Below, piece after piece: positions 37,961-51,697 of a stretch of 64,000 nt of DNA. Every line of letters starts with the position of its first letter. The stretch's first letter is position 1. The DNA lies in the NCBI GenBank assembly GCA_010645155.1, contig CM021317.1, positions 4,004,582-4,068,581 on the forward strand. Reading direction: 5' to 3'. The notes beneath the pieces are model-generated. The model was not told the origin of the DNA. It was given only the letters and a program-made list of their open reading frames with translations, and searched no databases. Both the position numbers and the translations under genes were made by a program. This DNA is from Tigriopus japonicus. Its lineage: Eukaryota > Arthropoda > Copepoda > Harpacticoida > Harpacticidae.

Positions 37961-39903
37961 TGCGTTCAATTGCCGAGAGTCGACAGAAACGAGAAACGAG
38001 GTGGTCGTCGTTTGATGCTGTACTGTAGGTGGTTCCTGGGACGTGTAAAAGCCATGTCATGTGTCAAACCAGTTATGCATCGGGGAGGCTTTGACAATTG
38101 ATGATCCGTCCAGACTTGAACACTTGCTACAAGGCAATCCATCCATCTACCTTTTAGGTAGATTGAACCCCAGCTAGAGCCTGCAGAACCATCTGGTCAA
38201 ACACACGTGATTGGCTTGGATCATTCTTCAAATCCCCTCCTTGGAGTGTTCCAAATGAAATAAAACGAGGGATGTTGTTTTCCACTCAAGCTAGTTCTGT
38301 GAAAGGGTATTCTTGCGAACGTTTGATGGTCGAGTATGGCACTGCAATGCTATTATGATCCCATGCCTCCACAGATGTTTCGTTACTCAAGGGATCGTGA
38401 TGGGTTTTGGGAGGCGAATAATGTTTGTCTAATGGAGGGGAAGAAATAAACAGCCATGAACGTCGTCGACACCGCAGCCAATGCAATGCAATGCTGTTTT
38501 TTTCCGTCGAGTGGTTTCTTTCTTTGATGCCTTGAAAACCCACATCTATCCAACACCGGCATTTCCCCGAGTAAATGAATGGTTTTTGAAAGGATCAGAC
38601 GGAATTAAAAAAAGTACGTCTTTGGACGATAAATTAAGGTGATGGATGTTGCGTGTGAAGGCATCCATTTTAGCAGCAATGTGCACGGCCATATTTTTTC
38701 TCAGTGACGACGGCTCATTTCGAACTGGGAACTGAGTAGGATTTAAATGATCCAAGATGACAATTTAGATGAGAGATTATGAGCGTAAAGAACCATTAGA
38801 GCGATAAGATAAAGCCATTAGTTGCCAAAGAATTAAGCGAGGACACAGCCATTCAACCAACCGACCATCCATACTAACTAACGTACCACGGGTTTACTGA
38901 TAGCTCTTCGTACTTGAGTAATATTGCCTATTTGGCTTCGTCGATCAAACACCGACTTTTCCCAACAAAATGGCAGAATGTGGCCAATCAAACCCTCATT
39001 AAGAGCCTCATATGGAAATCCACCTTGGCCATCATCACCATTATCATTATCATCAACATCAGAGGAGCCCCACAGAATGCCAAAAAGTCCGCTCAGTCCA
39101 CGGAATTTCTGCTGTCTCATGATGAATTTTCACAAACGATTCTACTAGTACCAGTACGGACGGAGATGCGTACTTTCGAATACATTTGCCGTTTTCGAGC
39201 CAAACTAGCATCTTTATTTTGTGAATTCATGGCTCTTTGGTTGGCCACATCTGGCTCTATTTGTGATTCCTCGGAAATTGGAATTTTTTTTTAATCTTTC
39301 AAGATGTATTTTAGGGGATTGAAATCCTTAAAAACGTCACGGAAAGATGATTCAGAATAGAGGAATGAAATTATTTCCAACCGCAACATTTCCCATCCGA
39401 ATTCTATGGTTTACCAATGGAAAAGTGGTTGTATTTTGCATCAAGAATCAATTTCAATTTGGTAATTGAACATTTTGAAACTAGTCGTCAAAATGTTCGA
39501 TGAACAAGGTTCATTCTCAGACAGTTTGTAGAGACAAGTTAAATGATATCATTGAAGAGGTTCGTTTTCGTTCATTTTGTGAAACGTAGACTTTGTTGCA
39601 AACGGAGCAAAGGGTAATTTTTGTGAGTCATTTTTCCCGAGGCCAACTACTAATCCAGGTTTCTAATTCTAATGGCTCGGTTCTTTTGGTTGGCTGGTAA
39701 TTTTCTTTTTATTTCATTCTCTAGATTAACATTTTGAGTGACTCAAGAAATTCTTGCATGTTCTGTTTGAGTTCGCTGGCAAAAAAAACACGAAGCCAAC
39801 CTTCTTGTACAACCCTTCTGGATTTGCTGAAAACGCGGGATTAGTTCCTGTATAATTGCAAAATAGCACTCCGAAACACCAAATTTCCTCATTTAATTAG
39901 TCA
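37961..39903. other. sulfotransferase 5' flank and intergenic stretch
   Basis: No coding exon is supportable. The promoter of the minus-strand sulfotransferase should lie just above 37960; I see no clear TATA box. The plus-strand frame at 38914-39294 (126 codons) has an Ile-rich run from simple sequence and no domain. Confidence 0.5.
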
Positions 39904-40481
39904 CTAACAAAACGCAGAGGTTATGCCCGTCAAAAGGTAAGCTTTTAAGCCCAAGCACGCATGGACTTCTAAACCAACATCCTCGACCTTGAACAAAACA
40001 AGGAATATCAGATGACGCATCCATTCCAAAACCATGGGATGATGTGGAAAACAACTGTTACAATTTCCGAACAAAACGAAATCTCTTGTCCTATGTCTGT
40101 GATTTGACAGAACGTTGTTACCAAGAGCCAAACTAGTCCATGTGTAACTGACTTCGTCAACCAGTTTTCCAACCAGGGCGTGAGACCGTAATTAGACGCA
40201 TTGAAATTATGAACTTCCACCACCAAATTCGCATTTTCTTTTGACAACAACCAGGGAGCCATTGTTCAATTTACCAAGTAATTTCCCATTAGAGTATGAG
40301 GGCGGCGCCGCGAAGAACCATTTGACGACTCGTCTATTATTCTACCATCACCACCAGAACCACCAGCTCTAATAAGAGTCAAGAGACCGACTGGAAATGG
40401 ACGTGAAAATGGCTCCAGTTTTCCACTGAGAAACATGAAGACGAAGCAAACCACTAAGCATAGACGTGAAAGATTATCCAC
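39904..40481 (-). pseudogene. probable decayed alpha-1,4-glycosyltransferase-like gene (A4GALT/A4GNT type)
   Basis: Reading the minus strand from 40481, a short N-terminus precedes a hydrophobic anchor (LCLVVCFVFMFL) and a Gly/Ser-rich stem, as in a Golgi type II glycosyltransferase. The same frame is then cut by TGA at 40266-40268 and resumes as MAPWLLSKENANLVVEV and YGLTPWLENW. This resembles the family stretch where LLS, a run of hydrophobics and TP..W precede the catalytic region. A shift to another frame then gives LGNNVL, CNSCF, HHPMVLEWMRHLI, resembling the conserved N-x-x-F...HP...M segment. The middle block with the DXD metal/sugar-nucleotide motif is missing, there is no in-frame ATG (the nearest ATG is one frame off), and no splice pair rescues it. 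The family assignment is from memory of motif patterns and is uncertain; a chance resemblance is possible. Confidence 0.3.
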
Positions 40482-43400
40482 TTGAAGTCATTTTCTCCCT
40501 CCGCTATCTACTACGTGCCCTACGAATGTCGGTCGGTATTGTACTCTTGTACGTGCAGGCAATAGTAATAATATTATTCTAGCCTCAAATTAGTTCATTT
40601 CCGGCTTCAACGCGGCTGTGGTTCATTGGGAAAAGAATGGTGGAACTCAAGAAGCTGGCGACTCCTGTCTCGCTGGAGATCCAGGTTCGTTCGTTAGCCA
40701 AAACCATCGAGAAGAAAAAGAAGTGAACCATAATTGATCCATTCGATCATGGGGTGTTTCAGGTTTCTGTACCACACGTGGAGGCTCTTTTTTCCCCGAG
40801 CCAAAGAGATGAATGGATGGAACTTTGTGGTCGAGCGAGATCTCGAATGAGTTGTTCCGGGAAAACGAGCCCTTTGCAATTAAACATCGTCGTTTGTATC
40901 TCGAGATGACGTTGATTAGTCTCCAGCGATGGTTGTCGTTGAGATACTACATACACACAACATACATAGTAGAGAAGGCAGAATCGAATCGCCTTCTTGA
41001 GTGGTGCTGTCGTATTGTTGATTGTGGGAGCCAGGAGCAAGTTTGAAACTAATTTTTGTTTGAATGCTGTTTTCTAGAGGCGGCCAATCTCCATTTTTAA
41101 TTAAATTCTAATCTCCGGGGCTCTAGGTGGTTGTTGGTCGCTTACTCACTCACTAGCTTTTGCTTCCGAAGGGGTAAAAACTTTGGCTAATTATCTCTTT
41201 TTCTCGAGCTCGCCTTGAGCCCAACTAGTACAGTAGTCAGTCGCTTCCAACAAAAGGGTCCAAAAGGGCTTGTGAGTGAGCTTGGATGTGGAATGGAACT
41301 CTTGTGCGTACACACGTGAGACTTGGCTGTGCTTAAAGCACCAAATGTTTGCTCACTTTTCCACAAGGCAAGCCTCTTGTTCGCCCTAAGAGCTCATTAG
41401 TGTAAAACAAACCTTCCTGGGATTAGTCTAGCAGACAGAGTTATCCTATATTTCCACATCCCAGGCACAAATATAGGTTTATCGAGCTGAACTAGTTTCT
41501 TGAGAAAATGGCTCTGGCTGGGATTGAGTAAAGCTCAGCTTGAATGAGACCAATTGAGGCCAAAACCACGTGCTTTGAGGGCAACGAAAAAAAGGCCTAT
41601 TTCAGTCGTGGGTGAAAATACCGTGTAGAACGATGAATTTGCTTCCTTCCAAGCACAGAACCCGTTCCGATTACCTACTTTAAGTGGTACATTCTCGACG
41701 AGATTGGCGCTAGATGAAGTCGGGTGGGTGTTTTTGGCGTTTCCCTTCGACATTTTGTGGCATCATTTTCTCATTATCTCACGACTTTTCGGGACTGTGG
41801 TGTGGAGTGGAAAAGAGAAGGAAAACCCACAATCACTTCCTCAAGAAGCTGGTCCCGAAGACTCTTTTTTTTCTTTCTCCCCACCTCCAATTAGAGAGAG
41901 GGTCTTCTCTCTTCGTTCTAATTAGACCGCTTTCAAATTGGACTCTTCCTGACTCATGACATTGCCATTCCATTCAACTGCAACAGGAGGAGGGACTTTT
42001 TCGCTTGTTACAAACAGCGCTCGACTCGGATTAGATGGTCGGAAGAGCAAGAAAAATGGCAATCAAGGTCAATCTAGAAAAAAATGGGAAAAAGAAGTTG
42101 TTACTGCCCCTTTTGAAGTTTGATTAATGACCAACCATATTGGCTCCGGATTCGAATTGAAATTGAACAGCCGTCTCTCATTAGAAAACGTTTAAGTGAA
42201 CAGCACGAAGTATATGATTTTAAAATGGCTCTCATTACCGAGTCAGCGTGGGTTCTGGTCGACGAGTCGGAGGAAAAAAAGTCACTTTGCATGTTAATCA
42301 TTCTCCATAATTAATTCAATTAATTACTGTAGCAAAAAGCCGTCCATTTGGCCTCTTGAGTTCGGTCTTCATTTAAAACGCACTGACAGATCTCCAAAGC
42401 TCGGTTCCGACTCGAACTCATGCCGACAAAGGTCCAAGAAAACGGCAGGTTTTTCCCTACAGTGCCTTCTCTAAGTCTTGTTAGGACTGCTCCGTTTGCT
42501 GGTCTCCAATGAATACAAGTCCAACCAACCAGAGTCCAATATTTGTGATGCAGTTTCGTTTTCAATCCTCGTTAGGAAACTCTTATCAAGAACGCAACGC
42601 AGAGCGACAGGAGACAAAGGGCGTTTAGGTGGCCTCATCTCCTCGAGCGATGTTTATCTCGGCTCTGAAAGGCTCTTTTTTTCTCTTTGATGATAATTGA
42701 ACTCTTCAACTATAATGAATGCACTTTGATCAATTCAAATGGTTCGAAATTGCACTCTATTCAATTGGAAGACGAGGGGAAAAAAGACGAAGAACAAGTC
42801 CCTCGAGTAGTGTGAGATTAAAGTTCGTCGAGTAGTGTAGTAAGGAACTACGTAGTATGGTGGTTGTGGCTTGCTGCTGAGTGCGCGATTGGGCCAATTA
42901 CCATAATTTTCCAATTTGAAGCCCCTTTTTGAATTGGTCGAAACTTAATCGATCCGAACTTGTTTGCAACTCTAAAGTCTTCTCTCCCAAATATCATTTG
43001 GCACTCATTGCTGTAGAAACAAATCCGGTTGTTGTATTTATTATTAAAATAGACATAATGCGAACACAGCGGTTTTATTCTCTAGTGACAAATCGTGAAA
43101 CGATCCTTGAACGTTGTTCCGTTTGACAAACTCTGAATGCCTGTCGTTTTCAGAGGAGAAGAAAAATTTGCATTTGATTCTTTCACCTCTGTTGGTATGA
43201 TTAATGAATCTGGGCTTGGACTTGAAAGAGGTTGGCGAGTTATCTTTTTGTTATCTGCGATTGACCACACCCTGTCCGTTCTGGGCGATCTCCCAAAATG
43301 GTTTTCCAATCTAGCTTTTGTAACCTCATTCTCTACGTACTTGCTAGGCTTCTATGGCACCTCTATCAAAAAGTTTAATCGCCTCTGAAAGGTTGAGCGC

Positions 43401-46400
43401 AAAATAACGCTTCGTGATTTGATTTAAAGCCTTCAATGATTGTGGAAGGCAATTTACGAGCTCAGGTCGTCATCATCATCGCGAGCTTAAAGTCGTAATG
43501 ACCAGCTGGATATCCAAAACAAACTGGCACAATAAATTAACCGTAACTTCATTAGAATATTTCATATGTCATTACGCTCACTCCCGAAACTCGAAAGACC
43601 CCCTAAACCTGAAGCAAACTTGAAATCCGTGTACTTGCCGGCATGCAGGACTGTAAATGCTGGGTTGAACTAATCGTGAATTAACTCGTTAAGAGAATTT
43701 ATGACCGGGTTGAAGGAGCCATTGGAACTGGGAAGCTGATTTAAGTCGCTGTTAGCTAGTAGTTGTGTGGCTATTTTGTCAAAGCATGCAAATCCAGGGC
43801 TGACTGACTGGCGATGAAGCGAATTAATTTGTAAATACTTTGAGCGCTAATGGCTTCACGGCTAATTGGAACTTTCAAAAAATGAAACAACAACTCTTCG
43901 CTTGACTGGGATGATTCAGACCGAAACTTTGGGAGCTCGACCGACTCTCAAACCAAAGGCAATTCCACACACATTTCCAGATTGAATTGATGAGTGACAC
44001 ATCGTCTCTCTCTAACCAATTCGGAATGGAATACATAATCAAGTTTTTCTCATTAAAACTCTTTTAGTTTGAAGTCGAACGAATGTGTGTTTTGGTTCGC
44101 GTGAAAGAGATCGAAATGTTCACACCTCGGTAAAAACGCTGCTGATCGAATTTTTCATTGGTAATCGAGGAATTTGGTGAATGGACTCGTCTCCTTCTCG
44201 TTCTCCTCCTTCCCCCGCTATTTTTCATTTGGCCACCCATTGTCCTAGAAATTGCTTTAGGTCCGAGTCTAATACAAGTATCAATAGAACAAGAAGAGCT
44301 TGCTGCTGCTCTAGCAATACATACTACGTACGTCGTTTCCGAGTGACTGAGAGGGAAAGAAAGAGCGAAAAGCAGCCAAAGGGGGGAAAACTCCCATGGA
44401 GGAACGGATATTACATATTTGCTCAACGATCTCTATCACTCCGTTCAAATAAACCCGCCTCATCATGGGATGGATGAAAGAAATAGCGACGAGGAAACGT
44501 TGCATTCTCTCCATTACATACGTAGACCTCCACACACACGGTCTCCTGTTTTAGTTTTACACTCTTCTTCCAGGAGCGCTCTTCACATATGAGAGATTCA
44601 GTCCTAAAAGCGGAGATGCTGGGGGATATAAAATGAAGAAATGGTTGTGTTTTGCTTACTCCTCCTCTTTTTTTCTTTCTTTTTCTTGCCTTCTCTAAGA
44701 GATGAGAAGTGAATGTTGGATGTACATACAACAACGGAATCCACGTACAATGGCATGGGATCCCCGTTGTTTATTCCAAACCATTAAATGCCAGCCAATT
44801 CGAGGTATTGTGAAGCCCGATTCTCGGCGGTTGGCTCCTTATCTTTTTCCCTCAATTCAGCCGCTTGAAAAGCCCCTCTTGGAGATCTTTCATTCGATCA
44901 TCCGTGAGTTGCGAGAATTCCTCTTGCAAGATAGATTCCAAGGTACTACACAAAAAAAAGTAGATACGAGTTTTGGTCGGGTCATTCCACTTTTATCAAA
45001 GTTGGCAACAAACACGCATACGGTATACTCCAATACATTCATTCTAAGATAACGATAACTTGGATGATGTTGATGGGATGAGGTTTACGTCCAAGAAGAC
45101 CAACCAACGACTTGATTAAATAATGGATGGGTGGCTCGGAATTGTCCAAGAAATTGATCCTCGAGCAGCTCTTCTCTGAGCGAGTAATCTCCTCGAGTGC
45201 CATCTTACCGAGTAATGGTGAAAGACCCGGTACAAGTTGTTCAAGTTTTATGGAGCACCCAACCTGTCCAAGGTTCATCCGAAGATTATCTCCGAAATGA
45301 CCGAGTGGAATTTGCCTCAGAGGGATCGTGATGAGGAGGATTTTTTTTTTCCTGTGGTTACGGATCATAATGGAAATACCATCACCTCAAACGCCGAATT
45401 CAGGGACAGCCTCTAGCCAGATTGATATCACATTGTCCAACCAATGTTGTACATGATGAGAGTGAACAGAGCTCTCGAACTTATGGCGGCTGTAGTGAGT
45501 ACGTACTGGGAGTGTGTTTTGGAAGCGGAATGTGTTTAATGTCCAAAATGTGTCGAGGGAAATTGCACGGCCATTCATTGCGTCCCATTTGGGAGTGATC
45601 CTAATCTGCCTGGAGTAAATAACAATTCCCTCTATTTCATCCGTGCTTGGGAGTGCCTTCAATCCACACACAATGCTCGTTTCGTGGAAGCGGAGCTTTG
45701 GAAGTCGCCAATGGAAATGTTTGGCATCAACGAGATTGTCCGTAGTGCTTCGAGATGAGATGATAACAGGTTGAATGGCTTTTCATATCAAAAAAGTGCC
45801 AGATTGCCTGCTCCAAGTTCATTAAAGTCTATTTCAGATCCTACTCACACCAACCGGAGAATGGATCCAATGTGAGGAGGGAATCATAAATTTTTATGTC
45901 GAGGGGAGGAAAGAGGTTTTTTCCTCGAGCAGCCAAAGCAATCGGGTTCAGATTAAAAGCGGAAAAGATTTCGAACTTGTCTATATAAATCTAGAGAGAA
46001 AATGAAATCCATTAAAGTGCTGCGACGTTCTTGATTTATTGTAGACACCTCAAATGATCCTCTCATCCGTGCCCTTCTCAAACATTGGTACATCGTACAT
46101 GCCAACTGCAAAATAAAAACCCGAAGCTTTGGTCCAGGAAGTGAGTTTTAGTCATCAATTGAATGATGTTCTGCGTATGAAAAAAAACGAGGCAATTGAC
46201 AAACTTGAACAGTGAGGCGTGCATAATTTCGATCTGCAGTTCTTTCCCATGCTTGTAGTTACATTTGAGAGAGATAAATCCTCGGGCTTCTCGGTTATCC
46301 CGGCTTTGTTTGCTCGGTGTCATTTCCATAGTCTCATCCATATTGAATGGATTAGCAGAACAGATACAACACAATATGTACGGTATAGAACATGGTCGGC

Positions 46401-47131
46401 CTCAATGCAAGTATATGGACAACGAAAACGAATGCAATGAGTAAAGACATGCCGATCCGAATCCTCAAAGCCAGATCAGCGACTCGAAATGTGTCGACTT
46501 TGCTAATTTGACATGAAGATTGTGTTGAAATCAATTAAGCCAATGACATCAGCACTTTTCTAATTTACTTGGAGGTCACTCTCAATTATCCAATTAGGAC
46601 TGCTTGGCCATCGTACATTCTCTCATCTTGAGGTCCAAGTCCACTGATGTGCTTTTCTGCGGTCCAAAATTTAGCACAGTGTCACCACTCACTGAATGGA
46701 AATTCCAGAATCTGCATACATGTGCTGATGGCATGACTAGCAAGAGTTTTGGTGTTTGTGTACGTTGGTTTGGTTTCGTCAAGTCCTGGAAATTGACAAT
46801 GCAAAGTGATGATCCTGGCCGTGTTTATTTTTCCCAAATCTCGATCTTAATTAAAGTAATGCACAGGCGTCACGGCTCTGTTGTTGACTTGACAATACAT
46901 TACTGCTAATGTATGCACAATTACTGGCCGTCCTTTCTTACACCATAGAGTACTGTGATTACTACTAGTAGTTCTATTTTCTGGCAAGATGACGTTTGTT
47001 TACTGTCACTTCTGACAAGCGTATTGAGTCAAAGTCCGTCTACTATGAACTGGATCGATGCATCTACTATGTAGGTGAGTGTCTTGTTGAACAGGAAACC
47101 GATTTCCAAGAAGCAAGATTCGCCTACTTAC
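40482..47131. other. non-coding stretch with weak exon-like frames
   Basis: No gene is supportable. The most protein-like frames are plus 44702-45052, minus 45039-45368, minus 45387-45671 and plus 46604-46909, each about 95-115 codons. They overlap or oppose one another, have no domain I recognise and lie within the length expected by chance. CT- and AG-rich tracts are scattered through the region. Confidence 0.5.
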
Positions 47132-47702
47132 CACTCAAGTCTATTAAGGCATAATGGTCTGTGGTTGTTTTGATCGACAACTTGTCCGTTTCTCCGAGCA
47201 TGAAAGATCCAAATGAACGACGTCCCAAAATTGGAAATATGGGGATTTCCATCGTGAATGGAAGTCTCATCATATCCATCAATGAGATTAGGAAGGGCAA
47301 TGCCAAAGGCTGTCAATTGCAGAATATTGCCGTCATTCGTTTCCATCAGAGTTTGGGCTTCAGACTCGATTTGTGCATGGGGGAAATCCTGAATGATCTG
47401 AACGGGACCTAGGTTCAATCCTTAGTAACAAAAGTTGATCCTTGAAAAAACATACTTGCTTAGATAGCAAGACTTTAATCCCCAATCTGCCATCAATGTT
47501 AATGTGTCTGGCGTTCGGAAGTGCATTGCTTTCATGATCTCGATATCACGCATCAAAAATAAATCTTTGCAGATCATGAAGCAATTCGAACGTCTTACAT
47601 TTTATCCTGGATCAAGGCTGATTCACCACCTCTGATATTCACCAATGCATACGATCCACAAAGAGCTTCCAATACAAGATTACGAAGAATGACACCTTCA
47701 TA
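47132..47702 (-). other. cluster of spliceable open segments, possible gene remnant
   Basis: Three minus-strand segments are bounded by good splice signals: 47702-47599 (acceptor CTACTAG, donor GTAAGA; contains LCGSYALVNIRGG), 47574-47456 (donor GTATGT; contains MADWGLKSCYLSK) and 47408-47132 (acceptor AACCTAG, donor GTAAGT). The last two flank a 47-bp intron with a TTACTAAG branch-like site. The open frames do not chain: segment one ends in phase 2 where segment two needs phase 1, and the same mismatch recurs at the next junction. Either the gene is broken, my borders are wrong, or the signals are chance. The product is unknown. Confidence 0.2.
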
Positions 47703-50700
47703 CTAGTAGCGTACTTTCATGCATTGGAAGAACCTACAAAAACCCATTTAACAAAGGCATTGACAGCCTTCCCATTTGGTTCCGTGTCCTTACATAGACA
47801 CTCTATACACGTCGTATGTATGTATTGATTGGGATCAATATTTGTTCGGTCACTTTGCTCCCTTCAAGTTTCTGATACAGATGTGTGTGCTCTTTTTATT
47901 AAGAGCGTCAAAGTGCAGGGATCTATTGACACAACAGGATCGAGTGATGTGACAACCTGGGGTCTTTTCTGACAAAATCTGATATTTGCAGCCTAATATT
48001 GGCCAAATATAAAGTGGAGAAATTCTTTGATATTTCCGATGATTGCGCAAATTGTACGATTGTGTAAAATGGGAGAGAAGAGCAAAAACACCAACATAAC
48101 ACATTTTGCAATCCCCAGGATTTGATAATAAAGAGGATGATGGATTCCCAACACTTGAAGTAATGTTAAAAGCAATTACTTGAACGTTTGGTTTCGTTTG
48201 GAACCCTCGATTGGCACTATATCTCAACTTTTTAACGGCACCATTTTATTCCTGCAAAATTATGGACGATAGTCGGTGTGGCAAAAAAAGTAGGTGCATG
48301 TTCTAGTGGAAAGATCTGGAGTTTTGACATCGTGCAAATTTAATGAAAATGGGCGATTGCAGTCCTAAGAGACAATCAATTACTTAGTATAAAAAGAGTT
48401 TGCAAACATTTTACTCCTTTTAGTTGCTTTGTTGTATTGACCAAAAACACTTCATGGGTGCTAAACTTGTCTTCGTTTTTTCGCATTTGTGGGGATTTAA
48501 ATCAAAAAAGTCCAACTGTCTTTTAGTCCTTAAAAAGTTCTTGAGATATTAATGAAACCCAAGTATTTTGGACCAAAATAATTAGCTAAATTATTTCGAC
48601 CCCAAAAGCTTTTGCAAACAAGTGTGTCAGCCATTTCGATCGTTAATACAGATTTTGCCATTTTTTATATTCCCCAATCTGGATTGCTTTTTTCAACTAC
48701 TTACCATGGTCTATTTATCAGTTTAATCATAAATTTTCCTTCGTAATATAATTGTTAATTTGGCCTCATTTTATTCGAAGCCAATCATCTAAATATAATT
48801 GGTAGTCTACTAACAATAATATTTGTCCTACTTACACAAAAGTCAACATTTGTGTAGTATTTTGTTTTACAATCACTAATATTAGATAGTTGTGGGCATT
48901 CCCCGTGCCCCTCCCCAGTAACAGCATCATAGATACAACAATTATTCATACACAAAACAAGCATTTGGAATATGTAGAATTAACACCAATTAGTCGATCT
49001 GCATCGTCACATGTCACACACGACAGTTCGTTTAGATTATTATAATTAAAATAATGCCATTTCCCTCGTGAATCGATTACGAAGAACATTTTCTCTCGCA
49101 GTCCGTTCGTTCATTGGATTGCATTGTGACATTTGGAGATATGACATTTCATGGGACATGTGGTTTCCATTAAAAAGTTTTTTGTTCTTTCCCGCCGTTC
49201 ATTCTCTTTATAATAGCGCTTTGATTCCATAGGGACCCTTTTTCCCATTTTCGAGCTGAAAATCAACATTAAGCTTGATTGGTCCTTATTCAACTGGCTG
49301 GCTATACCTTGCTTATAGATGTATGTATTCTCGAAGGGTAGCATAGCATATCAATATATGAGCGTATGAACCTTCGAATCCGTGAAACGGAACCATTCCA
49401 TGCTCACTTGTAATGTAGATTGGCTTCGTCGTCGTGGACATCGCTTTTTTTCTTTTCCCCCTTGCTCCTGCTCCTTATTTGAATAGCTCATTGTTAATGA
49501 ATTCAATGGAAATGGCTTTATTGATGTTTTTCCACCCGGGAGGGCCAATCTTACAATAATAACACATTTGAGCTCGACGGAAAGGCTCCACATTCTTCGT
49601 TCTTATTCCTCTTACTCACATGTGCACACAGAACACCTAGAGGGGTTGAATGGTTGGCATGAGAGAAAAAGAAATGCCAGTTCTCGAGATTAGCTTATGT
49701 AGATTTCCAAATATCCAAGCCAGCAGATCTCTCATTTCATTCATAGATATGTCTACGATCCATTTTGGCCCTTTTCTATAACTTGAACCACGGACGATTG
49801 CACATCTATGATTTCAACTCGGGGGTTGCAGGAATGGGCAGCTTTTGTGAATCTGAAAATTATTCAATTTGGGTCCCTTTCAGAATGTTGGATGCGAAAT
49901 GGCAATACAAACAGAATAATACATTCACTCGCTGGTTCGCTCACCGTAGTTGGTAGATAGATACTCATTCGCTGACAGACAGAGTGACTGGTTGGCTCGA
50001 GGGAAGATGGTTGGTTGGTTGGTTAGATGGCTTGGTTTACTAGCGTGCTTACTGAAGCGAGCGAAGGCAACTTGGTACACACGGGTTCCTTTTTTGCATT
50101 CCATCTCTTCTCATGAGCGATAAGAATAGATTGGATGGAGAATTCTGATTCATATCTATCTGCCCCAATGATGAAGGCATTGTTTGCTTTTTGCGGTCTC
50201 GAATTGAGAGGCTTTCAATCTAAAATTGAGTGGATTTGTGAAGTGCGTGATCAAGATAGGATCATCCAGAAAATTTGGCTGCCATAAATTGATTGCAGAG
50301 GCTCCTTCGAGGATTGGATTGTGGTTTTGCTGGCATTCATCAAGTCATTCCATTCGATCAATTTAGTGCTCCCAATGACTTCGTTATGCCAAACTGCCGC
50401 CTTATAACAACTTCCATTCCCCAATCTGTCCAAAGAACGGGTTCATTCACACACATTTCCTCGTGAGTTGTAACTAAAAAGCGAGAGAGGGAAAGTTCAT
50501 TTCATACCCTATAAACGTATCCCCGAATGGATTTTCATTTTTTCCACCTTCTCCTCCTCCACTTGCAGTTCGTGTGAAGAGCCAAAAAGGGGTCGACATG
50601 TTACTTATTTCCGACTCTGGTCGTCCAACATGCTCTCAAATTGGTCCTCTCTTCTAGCCAACTCCAAACCCATTGAATGGTTGGTTGCTGTTGGCGATGC

Positions 50701-51477
50701 AGCTCGAAAGTGAACTGGTCCAGAAAATTGAACTCTCCAAGCAGAAATTGAAGTCTCAAATTCAGAATTCTCCCAGATTGGCGCACTCAAGCGAGTGAGT
50801 CGGTTGCGAGGGAGGACTACGACATGGCAGGATGAATTACAAACTTGATCAGAGGTGGAATTGTTAAAATGAGGACGAATGTCCAGGCAACAGAGATTTT
50901 ATGGATTGGAGCTTAGCTATTTGAGGTTTGAGTCTACTTTGTAAGCTAATAGCTCTGGCTTGGCTTGATCAGGACTTTGCGGAATCAGAAATGCAAATCA
51001 GGTTCTAGACACTAACAAATCGAAACTATTTTTAGGGCCCATAGTCAAAGATCTGACTTATCCCTTGTTATATGGCTCCATAAAGATATACATCCACTTC
51101 AAATGAGGGAGATGAATTAGTTGTTTAGTGTTGATTGGTTTTGCAATTTTGATTGATCGTTATTTTGTATATGGGCTCAAAATAATTGAAGGTTTCCAGG
51201 GTTTGCAATTTCGTTTTAAAAATTCCGTCTTGATCCTTTTTCCCAATTTCATGGTTCCTAATGTGAGTGTTTCGAAAGGGTCTCACAAATGTCTTGAGGG
51301 AGTAAGAGATTGGGGATTTGAGCATTAAGCATTCCTTTTAGAGCAAAAAATAGCCGATGAGATGAGATATTTACTAGTATGACTGCGTGCATCTGACAAG
51401 GCTTATTCAATTTAATATCCAATTAGATTTCCAATTTCAGCTCGGAATGGACTCGATCCAAAGATGGACAAAGTTCC
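47703..51477. other. non-coding stretch, partly AT-rich
   Basis: No supportable gene. About 48240-49080 is noticeably more AT-rich than its surroundings. A TTGG repeat lies near 50008-50026. Confidence 0.55.
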
Positions 51478-51697
51478 CTATCTCTCTCTCTCTCTTTCAT
51501 TCCAGTTCTACGAAGTATAAAGTATCTGTGCGAGTGATATTTTGGCCAGAGGCGACCCGGAATCCATAAAAGGAATGGGAAGCCCTCTCAAATTGTGGAA
51601 ATCTCAAATATTGAATTGTAAACAGCTCGTCAAATATGTATCCTCCTGCATCCTCTAGCTATCTGACTCTCCTCCCTCTCTCTCTCTCTCTCTCTCA
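51478..51697. repeat. two (CT)n microsatellites
   Basis: CT runs at about 51481-51497 and 51674-51696 separated by about 175 bases of unique sequence. Confidence 0.9.

Noticed and set aside
44702..45671. Adjacent protein-like frames on both strands as exons of one gene
   Set aside because: They overlap on opposite strands, have no shared family pattern and no consistent splice phases.
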